Source: Simplicispira suum (lineage in GTDB: Bacteria; Pseudomonadota; Gammaproteobacteria; Burkholderiales; Burkholderiaceae_C). Taken from it: a DNA stretch of 64,000 nucleotides. The DNA lies in assembly GCF_003008595.1 (NCBI RefSeq), contig NZ_CP027669.1:3162001-3226000 (forward strand), read 5' to 3'. This document shows positions 57,595 to 64,000 of the stretch, piece after piece; the first letter of the stretch is position 1; each line of letters begins with the position of its first letter. Under the pieces are notes generated by a model that worked only from the letters and a program-made list of their open reading frames with translations, was not told the DNA's origin and did not search any database. Position numbers and translations under genes: made by a program.

Positions 57595-57600
57595 ATTATA
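57595..57600 (-). promoter_or_regulatory. -10 box of the truncated tRNA-Gly
   Basis: TATAAT on the minus strand, 10 nt upstream of the tRNA 5' end. It supports the reading that a real tRNA promoter and 5' end remain. Confidence 0.6.
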
Positions 57601-57665
57601 GGGCGCGGCACGCGCCTGCCCTATGCCACGAATATCTGATCAAATTTCAAGAGAAATGAGCCTCC

Positions 57666-57700
57666 AGCGCTTACCCACCAAGCGCAAGCAGCTATCAAAA
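57666..57700. repeat. Dispersed hairpin repeat, copy A
   Basis: Begins AGCGCTTACCCACCAAGCGC (stem GCGCTT/AAGCGC) and ends AGCAGCTATCAAAA. It lies just past the gabD stop. Same length (35 nt), same ends as copy B at 59321. I recall similar short elements in Comamonadaceae genomes. Confidence 0.6.
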
Positions 57701-57734
57701 CAGTAGTTTCCTGCCCGATAGCCGCCCGCTGGCC

Positions 57735-59225
57735 CTACTGCTGGATATCCCCCAGGCACAGGTACTTGATCTCCACATAGTCGTCCATGCCGTGGTGGGA
57801 ACCCTCGCGCCCCAGGCCCGACTGCTTGACGCCGCCAAAAGGCACATGCTCGGTGGCCAGAATCCCGACATTGATGCCCACCATGCCGTACTCCAGCGCC
57901 TCGCCCACGCGGAAGATGCGCCCCACGTCGCGGCTGTAGAAGTAGCTGGCCAAGCCAAACTCGGTGTTGTTGGCCGCGTCAATGGCTTCTTGCTCGGTCT
58001 CGAACTTGAACACCGGGGCGAAGGGGCCAAAGGTCTCTTCGGTGGCGCAGAGCATGTCGGCGCTGGCATTGGAGATGACGGTGGGCTCGAAGAACTGGCC
58101 TGAGCCCAGCGTCTTGAGGCGCTTGCCGCCCGTGAGCACCTTGCCGCCCTTGGCAAGGGCGTCGTCTACATGGCGCTGCACCTTGACTAATGCGGCTTCT
58201 TCGATCAGCGGGCCCTGGTTCACACCGTCCTCAAAGCCATTGCCCACTTTGGCCGTGGCCACCTTGGCGGCGAACTTCTTGACGAATGCGTCGTAGACCC
58301 CGCTTTGCACGTAGAAGCGGTTGGAGCAGACGCAGGTCTGGCCGGCGTTGCGGTACTTGCTGGCAAAGGCGCCTTCGACGGCGCTGTCGATATCCGCATC
58401 GTCAAAGACGATGAACGGGGCGTTGCCGCCCAGTTCCAGCGACATTTTCTTCACTGTGGGCGCACTCTGCGCCATCAGGATGCGGCCGACTTCGGTGGAG
58501 CCGGTAAAGCTGAGGTGGCGCACGATGGGGCTCTCGCAGAGCACCTTGCCAATGGCAATGGAGTTGTCGGCGTCGGCGCAGAGCATGTTGAGCACGCCTG
58601 CGGGAATGCCGGCGCGCTGGGCCAGTTCGGCGGCGGCGAGCGCCGAGAGCGGGGTGAGTTCTGCAGGTTTGATGACCACGGTGCAGCCCGCGGCCAGGGC
58701 GGGCGCGACCTTGCGGGTGATCATGGCGAGCGGGAAGTTCCAGGGCGTGATGGCGGCGCAGACGCCAATGGGCTGCTTCAAGACCAGCAGGCGCTTGTTG
58801 TTGTCGAACTGCGGCAGGGTTTCGCCATTGACGCGCTTGGCTTCTTCGGCAAACCACTCGACAAAGCTGGCGCCATAGGCGACTTCGCCTTTGGCCTCGG
58901 GCAGCGGTTTGCCCTGCTCGGCGGTCATGATGCGGCCGAGGTCGTCCTGATTGGCCATGAGCAGGTCAAACCATTGGCGCAGGATGCTGCTGCGCTCCTT
59001 GGCGGTTTTGCTGCGCCAAGCCGGCCAGGCGGCGTTGGCGGCGGCTATGGCGGCCTGGGCATCCTGGGGGCCCAGGTTGGCGACGTCCACGAGCTTGGCG
59101 CCGGTGGCGGGGTCATGGACGGCGAAGCGGCTGGCGCCGGCGAGCCACTCGCCGTTGATGAGGGCGTCGGTCTTGAGGAGGGTCGGGTCTTTGAGGGTGG
59201 CGAGGGGGGAGGTGTTCTGGGTCAT
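57735..59225 (-). CDS. gabD: NAD(P)-dependent succinate-semialdehyde dehydrogenase
   Basis: 496 residues from the ATG at 59225; the upstream frame to 59297 has no support. LGPQDAQAAIAAANAAWPAW, ITPWNFPLAMITRKVAPALA, catalytic Glu in MSLELGGNAPFIV and Cys in NAGQTCVCSNRFYV are those of the GabD branch, including the two nearby Cys. It oxidises succinate semialdehyde to succinate, or related omega-semialdehydes. It is probably transcribed with the GntR gene upstream. Confidence 0.9.
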   Translation of the reverse strand: MTQNTSPLATLKDPTLLKTDALINGEWLAGASRFAVHDPATGAKLVDVANLGPQDAQAAIAAANAAWPAWRSKTAKERSSILRQWFDLLMANQDDLGRIMTAEQGKPLPEAKGEVAYGASFVEWFAEEAKRVNGETLPQFDNNKRLLVLKQPIGVCAAITPWNFPLAMITRKVAPALAAGCTVVIKPAELTPLSALAAAELAQRAGIPAGVLNMLCADADNSIAIGKVLCESPIVRHLSFTGSTEVGRILMAQSAPTVKKMSLELGGNAPFIVFDDADIDSAVEGAFASKYRNAGQTCVCSNRFYVQSGVYDAFVKKFAAKVATAKVGNGFEDGVNQGPLIEEAALVKVQRHVDDALAKGGKVLTGGKRLKTLGSGQFFEPTVISNASADMLCATEETFGPFAPVFKFETEQEAIDAANNTEFGLASYFYSRDVGRIFRVGEALEYGMVGINVGILATEHVPFGGVKQSGLGREGSHHGMDDYVEIKYLCLGDIQQ

Positions 59226-59320
59226 GGCAGGTTCAGGCAGGACAAAAGAAAAAGGGGAAAGTGGGCGTTTGCAGTAACGCGAGCGGTCCAAACGCAAAAA
59301 TTTCAGTGTTTTAGGCCTCT

Positions 59321-59355
59321 AGCGCTTGCTGGTAAAGCGCCAGCAGCTATCAAAA
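59321..59355. repeat. Dispersed hairpin repeat, copy B
   Basis: Begins AGCGCTTGCTGGTAAAGCGC and ends CAGCAGCTATCAAAA; GCTGG and CCAGC can pair. Lies between gabD and the GntR gene. Confidence 0.6.
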
Positions 59356-59395
59356 GTGTTGCAACAATACCGCCCGCGAAGCACGAATCACGGCA

Positions 59396-60070
59396 CTACT
59401 GGTTAATGATGCGCCGCGCAAAGAGTTCAAGGTAATCCATCAATTGGTTGGCCCCCGCCACGGCGTGGGCTTCGTTGCCGGTGGCAATGCCTTGCGCCAG
59501 ATGCATGTGGGCGCGTGCGCCTTCACGCACATCGCCCTCGTGCTGGTAGGCATACCAGAAGCGCCGGCACTGGACGATGAGTGGCACCACGCACTGCACG
59601 GCCGAGCGGTTGTGGCTGGCCTGGTGGTTGACGACGTCGAGCGCATGGTCGGCGCGCATGTAATCGTCCAGGTCGCCACGCTCAGCCGTCTCCAGCATGC
59701 GTTCGGCGCAGCGCACGATGTCCTTGCGTTGCAAGGCCGTGGCGCGGCGCGCCGAGCACGCGGCAATCAGCCCTTCCAGGGCGCGGCGCGTCTGGATCAC
59801 GTCGAGGTGCTCGGCCAGGTCGATGTTGGAGACCAGCAGTCCGCGGCGCGGCTGCTGCACGATCAGGCCGCTGGTCACCATGCGCAGCAAGGCTTCGCGC
59901 ACAGGTGTGCGGCCAAGCTTTGTGCGGGCGGCAATGTCGGCCTCCACCACCGGGCTCCCAGGTGCGATCTCCAATGTGGAGAGCATGCTTTCAATCGCGT
60001 CGTACGCAACGTCGGCCGCGCGCCGTTTGGGTTGAGCGTCTGGAATGGGAAGAGGGTTGGACGAAGTCAT
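59396..60070 (-). CDS. GntR-family (FCD) transcriptional regulator
   Basis: 224 residues from the ATG at 60070; a TTG two codons upstream is less likely. The winged HTH (VEADIAARTKLGRTPVREAL) lies near residues 41-60 and the C-terminal all-helical FCD ligand domain has the metal-binding His pattern (RADHALDVVNHQASHN). It lies between the TRAP transporter and gabD on the same strand and probably controls them in response to an organic acid. Confidence 0.9.
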   Translation of the reverse strand: MTSSNPLPIPDAQPKRRAADVAYDAIESMLSTLEIAPGSPVVEADIAARTKLGRTPVREALLRMVTSGLIVQQPRRGLLVSNIDLAEHLDVIQTRRALEGLIAACSARRATALQRKDIVRCAERMLETAERGDLDDYMRADHALDVVNHQASHNRSAVQCVVPLIVQCRRFWYAYQHEGDVREGARAHMHLAQGIATGNEAHAVAGANQLMDYLELFARRIINQ

Positions 60071-60138
60071 GGGCAAACAAGCAGGCGGGGCGGGGTGCGT
60101 AAGTCACTATGGTACGCACCCGCGCCGCAGCACTGCGC

Positions 60139-61140
60139 TTACAGCGAGGCGCCCGCCTTGCGCAGCTCCGCAATCTGCGGTGCCTTGGGCAGCCAGAGCT
60201 TGTCGAATTCCGCAATCAGGCTATCGGGGTTGAACGCGGTGGCCGTGTGGAAAGCAATGGACGTGGCCTTGAACTTCTCGATCAGGCTGGCTTCGGTGGT
60301 GACGATGTCGTTGATCTGCGCGTCCAGCGATTGCGCCACCAGGCGGCGGATCAATTCCTTGTCCTTCGCGTCCAGCCCTTGCCAGATGCGGCCCGAGACC
60401 AGCGGCGCGAAGGGCATGAACAGCGCATTCATCTGCAGCAGTGATTTGGCCACCTTGTCGAAGCGCTGGTTCCAGGAGAACTCGATGTCGGCTTCCAGGC
60501 CATCGACCTGGCCATTGCTCATGGCGTCGAACACCTGGGGCGTGGGAATGGGTGTGGGCGCCGCGCCCAGCATCTGGTAGAAGTCGCGGTACACGGGTGT
60601 GGGGTTGATGCGCAGCTTCATGCCCTTCAAGTCGGTGGGCACGGTCACATCCTTGGTGGCAAACACGGCGCGCATGCCGGTGATGCCCCAGCCCAGGCCG
60701 ATGGTGCCGGTCTCGCGCGGCAGCACTTCCAGGAGCTTCAGCGCCTGCGGCGTCTTGACCAGCTTGGCGACTGCGGGTGTGGAGCGCACCAGGTAAGGCG
60801 CATTGATGGCCGCCACGCTGGAGACGCGTGAGCCCAGTTCGGCGGCCTGGATCCAGCCCATGTCGAGCGCGCCCGATTGGAGTTGCTGCATCATCGCCGC
60901 CTCGTTGCCCAACTGGCCCGAGTGGAAGACCGTGACGGTCAGGCGACCGTTGGTTTCCTTCTTCAGCGCTTCACCAAACTGCAGTGCCGCGCGGTTCCAC
61001 GAGTGGCCGGCGGGCGTGATCAGGCCGAGGCGCAATTCCTTGGCCGAATCGGCGCGCACCAAGGATGGAAAAGCCAGGGGAGAAGCAGCGGCAAAAGCGG
61101 CAGCGGAGGTCTGGATGAACTGGCGACGGGTAGGTTTCAT
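60139..61140 (-). CDS. dctP: TRAP transporter solute-binding protein (DctP)
   Basis: 333 residues. The leader MKPTRRQFIQTSAAAFAAA has twin Arg followed by a hydrophobic stretch, so Tat export is plausible. The mature part shows the DctP fold (LRLGLITPAGHSWNRAAL; LKGMKLRINPTPVYRDFYQM), with the Arg that usually binds the ligand carboxylate. It is the last of the DctQ-DctM-DctP set. Confidence 0.92.
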   Translation of the reverse strand: MKPTRRQFIQTSAAAFAAASPLAFPSLVRADSAKELRLGLITPAGHSWNRAALQFGEALKKETNGRLTVTVFHSGQLGNEAAMMQQLQSGALDMGWIQAAELGSRVSSVAAINAPYLVRSTPAVAKLVKTPQALKLLEVLPRETGTIGLGWGITGMRAVFATKDVTVPTDLKGMKLRINPTPVYRDFYQMLGAAPTPIPTPQVFDAMSNGQVDGLEADIEFSWNQRFDKVAKSLLQMNALFMPFAPLVSGRIWQGLDAKDKELIRRLVAQSLDAQINDIVTTEASLIEKFKATSIAFHTATAFNPDSLIAEFDKLWLPKAPQIAELRKAGASL

Positions 61141-61203
61141 GAATGTCTCCGGGGGTTGGGCAGGGGTTGCAGTGGGAAAGGCAAGGCACAGCAGCGCATG
61201 GCG

Positions 61204-62469
61204 CTACTTGATCAGTCCGAGTGAGAGGCTGGGAAACAAGGACAACACCACCAGCGCTACGCAGCTGATGATGAAAAAGGGCAGGGTGACGATGAACATC
61301 TTTCCCGGCTTGGCCCCGGTCACGGCAGACGCCACGAAGAAGCTCAAACCCACGGGCGGCGACATCAGGCCGAGCACCAGGTTGATGACGGCTACCACGC
61401 CAAAGTGGCGGGGATCGATGCCATAGACCTCGGTGGCGATCGGCAGCAGGATCGGTACCGTCATGATCAGGCCGGGAATGCCGTCAATCACCGTGCCAAT
61501 CACCAGCAGGATGACGTTGGTCAGCAGCAAAAAAGTGACCGGGTCGTGCGCCACGGTCTGGATCCAGGCGGCTACCGCCTGCGGCACCTTGCCGTAGATC
61601 AGCAGCCACGAAAACACGGCGGCGGCGGCCACCAGAAACAGCACGATGGCCGAATACATGGCCGAGCGCAGCAGGATGCGCGGCAGGTGGCCAAAGTGGA
61701 ATTCCTTGGTGACGTAGCGCCCCACGAGCGCCGCTGCCACAGCGCCGACGGCCGCAGCTTCCGTGGGGTTGGCGAAGCCGCCCAGAATCGATCCCACGAT
61801 GACGATGGGGATCAGCAGGGTGGGGCTGGCGCTGAGGGCGGTGCGGGCGCGCTGGCGCAGGGTGCGGTACTCGCTGCGCGGGTAGTCGTAGAAGAAGCCC
61901 ATGCAGGCGATCACCAAAAAAAACAGCAGGGTGAGCAGGATGCCGGGGATGATGCCGGCGATCAGCATGTCGCTCACGGCCACCTGGGCCAGCACGCTGT
62001 AAACCACAAACATCACCGACGGCGGAATGATGGGGCCCAGCATGCCGCCGTAGACCGTGAGGCCCGCCGCAAAGGTTTTGTCGTAGCCTTGCTTTTCCAT
62101 CTCGGGCACCATCACCTGCGACATGATGGCCACCTGGGCCGTGGCCGAGCCGATGATGGACGACACCATCATGTTGGCCAGAATGTTCACGTAGGCCAGG
62201 CCCCCTTTGACCGAGCCAATGAAGGCCATGGCCAGGTCCACGAGCCGCCGCGTGATGCCGCCGCTGTTCATGATTTCGCCGATCAGGATGAACAGCGGGA
62301 TCGCGATCAGGCCGTAGCTGTCCACACCCGCGAACATCTGCAGCGGAAACGACTGGAACAGTACCGTGCTGCCCGAGTTGAGGATAAAGACGACGCCTGC
62401 CAGGCACAGGCAGATGCCAATGGGCACGCCCACCAGCAGGATGGCGAGAAAGAAGAGACTGGTGATCAT
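61204..62469 (-). CDS. dctM: TRAP transporter large permease (DctM)
   Basis: 421 residues, about twelve membrane segments. VGVPIGICLCLAGVVF, GGITRRLVDLAMAFIGSVKG and LGPIIPPSVMFVVYSVLA are hallmark DctM motifs. It couples sodium or proton entry to uptake of the DctP-bound acid. It lies 37 nt after dctQ. Confidence 0.94.
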   Translation of the reverse strand: MITSLFFLAILLVGVPIGICLCLAGVVFILNSGSTVLFQSFPLQMFAGVDSYGLIAIPLFILIGEIMNSGGITRRLVDLAMAFIGSVKGGLAYVNILANMMVSSIIGSATAQVAIMSQVMVPEMEKQGYDKTFAAGLTVYGGMLGPIIPPSVMFVVYSVLAQVAVSDMLIAGIIPGILLTLLFFLVIACMGFFYDYPRSEYRTLRQRARTALSASPTLLIPIVIVGSILGGFANPTEAAAVGAVAAALVGRYVTKEFHFGHLPRILLRSAMYSAIVLFLVAAAAVFSWLLIYGKVPQAVAAWIQTVAHDPVTFLLLTNVILLVIGTVIDGIPGLIMTVPILLPIATEVYGIDPRHFGVVAVINLVLGLMSPPVGLSFFVASAVTGAKPGKMFIVTLPFFIISCVALVVLSLFPSLSLGLIK

Positions 62470-62506
62470 GGCAAGCGGTGCGTGGGTGGGCTGGGCAAGA
62501 GGGGCA

Positions 62507-63139
62507 TCAGTTCACCGCATCGGCGCTGACCACATCGAAACCGGGGTGCACGATGCGGGGGCAAACCTCAAGCTCTTCGAATAGGTTGGCGATCGCGTGC
62601 ACGGTAAGGCTGAGCGAAAAGATCGGCAGGATCAGCTGAATGACCCAGGTGGGCCATTCCAGCGTCTGGGTGTGCTCGGTGTAGAGAAAGTTGAAGCTCG
62701 CTTCGGCGTAGTCCTTGGCGTTGAATCCGGCGGCCGCAATGCCGCGCGGGTCCATCCAGACCCAGCACATCCAGACCAGCGCGAGCGCAAACACCAGCAC
62801 GCCGAAGGTGGCAAGCACCTTCATGGCCTTCGCGCCACGGGGCGGCAGTTGGTCCGATACCAGGCCCACCGCAAAATCCATCCGCAGGCGTGTCATGACC
62901 GAGGCGCCGACAAACGTCAGCCAGACCATGGTGAATACCGCTGCCTCATCGACCCAGTAGATCGGAATGCCCGAATAACGTGTGACCACATTGAGCAGGA
63001 TGAGCAGTACCAGCAGCGTCATCAAGGCCGTCAGTACGCCGCGTTCAAAGCGCAGCAGCGCGCTGGACAGGGCGATCGCCCAGCGCACGGGAGCCCGCGG
63101 GGCAGGCAGGGGTGCAGGGGGCAGGATGCGGTCAGACAT
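62507..63139 (-). CDS. dctQ: TRAP transporter small permease (DctQ)
   Basis: 210 residues with four membrane segments (LTALMTLLVLLILLNVVTRY; WVDEAAVFTMVWLTFVGASV). It is the first TRAP gene. The stretch upstream (63140-63260) is strikingly AT-rich (ATATATTTACAACATATTTC on the minus strand) and likely holds the promoter and perhaps the GntR operator. Confidence 0.9.
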   Translation of the reverse strand: MSDRILPPAPLPAPRAPVRWAIALSSALLRFERGVLTALMTLLVLLILLNVVTRYSGIPIYWVDEAAVFTMVWLTFVGASVMTRLRMDFAVGLVSDQLPPRGAKAMKVLATFGVLVFALALVWMCWVWMDPRGIAAAGFNAKDYAEASFNFLYTEHTQTLEWPTWVIQLILPIFSLSLTVHAIANLFEELEVCPRIVHPGFDVVSADAVN

Positions 63140-63272
63140 GGAGTGCAGACAAGTTGATCGGAGCTTTGATCGGGGTATTTTAGAAATATGTTGTAAATAT
63201 ATCTATAGATCGAAGATGCCCGTATTGGGGGAAACCAGCGGTTGGGTTACTCGCTGGCCAATGAGACCGCTG

Positions 63273-64000
63273 TCAGGAAACGAGCCGCAAGATCTCCGCG
63301 TACAAAGCGGCAGGTACTGCGATGCCCTCTGCCTGGCTGCGCTCCCGGGCAGCAAAGCGCCGCTGCGATGGCAGGCGCGCGCCCTGCGCGGTGATGGCGT
63401 CGAGAAGGGTCTCGGCGCGCGCCGTTTGTGCTTCGCCGTCGCCACCGGAAAATGCGGCCGGATCGAAGGCCAGCACCAGTTCGCCGTGGCAAGGCGTGAC
63501 GCCCGCGCCGTCGTCAAACGCCAGCGATTCCTGGCTGGTCCAGTCGCCAATCAGGGCGCCCGCCATCAGCTCCACCATGGTCGCAAGGGCCGAGCCCTTG
63601 TGCCCGCCAAAGGCAAGCATGGCGCCGCGTGCGATCTCGACCGGGTCGGTGGACGGCTGACCCGCAGCATCTACGCCGCAGCCTTCGGGCAGAGATTTTC
63701 CGGCACGCCGGTGCAACTCCAGATCGCCGCGTGCGATGGCACTGGTGGCGAAGTCAAATACGTAGGGATAGGGGCCTGGGCGCGGCCAGCCGAAAGCGAT
63801 CGGGTTGGTGCCAAAAAGCGGTTGGTTGCCGCCTGCGGGCGCCACCCAGGCATGGCTGGGCGTCAGCGCGAGGGCGGCGAGGCCGTGCGCGGTGATGGCT
63901 TCGATCTCGGGCCACAGAGCGGAAAAGTGAAAGCAGCGGCGAATGACCAGCGCGCCCAGGCCGTGGCGGCGCGTGGCTTCCACCAGCGCGGGCAGGCCGC
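63273..64000 (-). CDS. Ldh_2-family NAD(P)-dependent dehydrogenase (partial)
   Basis: The C-terminal 242 or so residues of a malate/L-lactate/ureidoglycolate/delta1-piperideine-2-carboxylate reductase-type enzyme; the start is beyond the right edge. Seen: GGNQPLFGTNPIAFGWPRPG, FDFATSAIARGDLE, LAFGGHKGSALATMVELMAG. These match the family's NAD(P)-binding and active-site segments. It lies upstream of the TRAP genes on the same strand and may reduce or oxidise the imported keto or hydroxy acid. Confidence 0.88.
   Translation of the reverse strand, partial: GLPALVEATRRHGLGALVIRRCFHFSALWPEIEAITAHGLAALALTPSHAWVAPAGGNQPLFGTNPIAFGWPRPGPYPYVFDFATSAIARGDLELHRRAGKSLPEGCGVDAAGQPSTDPVEIARGAMLAFGGHKGSALATMVELMAGALIGDWTSQESLAFDDGAGVTPCHGELVLAFDPAAFSGGDGEAQTARAETLLDAITAQGARLPSQRRFAARERSQAEGIAVPAALYAEILRLVS

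Overview
The window reads as GC-rich betaproteobacterial chromosome, most likely Burkholderiales and probably Comamonadaceae. This rests on overall gene style, an imuA-imuB-dnaE2 cassette with a LexA-type box, and a short dispersed hairpin repeat ending in AGCAGCTATCAAAA next to gabD. That is inference from familiarity; no database search was run. Only the right end (about 57.6-64 kb) looks like ordinary core chromosome. The rest is a mosaic of accessory blocks stitched together by insertion sequences.

Left to right: (1) An opine-dehydrogenase-like gene (21-1103). (2) Abutting IS5-family and IS21-family elements (1202-4021); the IS21 istA carries an in-frame stop. (3) A long minus-strand operon (19099 down to 4368) with a divergent LysR gene. 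It encodes a 3-hydroxyisobutyrate-dehydrogenase-like enzyme, an aldehyde dehydrogenase, two stand-alone D-glutamate-cyclase-like (DUF4392) proteins around a SelA-like PLP enzyme, two complete polar-amino-acid ABC transporters, an NDH-2 and a class V aminotransferase. A 40-bp near-perfect palindrome lies between the divergent promoters. This looks like uptake and catabolism of an unidentified amino-acid-like compound. (4) An IS3-family copy split by an IS30-family element (20789-23253). (5) A CoA-dependent catabolic island (23310-39016): acyl-CoA dehydrogenase, two AMP-forming synthetases, a complete Liv-type ABC importer, TetR, enoyl-CoA hydratase, alpha-methylacyl-CoA racemase, dienoyl-CoA-reductase-like SDR, two thiolase-fold proteins without the usual catalytic residues, and a DUF35 partner. 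It suggests breakdown of an alpha-methyl-branched acid such as an isoprenoid or steroid side chain. (6) The SOS mutasome imuA-imuB-dnaE2 (44617-39362). (7) An istB remnant and a NYN/LOTUS gene interrupted near its 3' end by a second IS3 copy. (8) A five-gene defence operon, hsdR-hsdM-hsdS plus an AAA ATPase and an HNH nuclease (47809-56730), i.e. type I restriction combined with a Septu-like pair. (9) A scar made of toxin-antitoxin fragments and the promoter plus 5' third of a tRNA-Gly gene (57028-57600), probably the island border. (10) Core-like genes: gabD, a GntR regulator, a DctPQM TRAP transporter and a partial Ldh_2-family dehydrogenase running off the right edge.

The best candidates for undescribed biology are the DUF4392/SelA-like operon, the non-canonical thiolase pair with DUF35, and the combined type I restriction/AAA-HNH operon.
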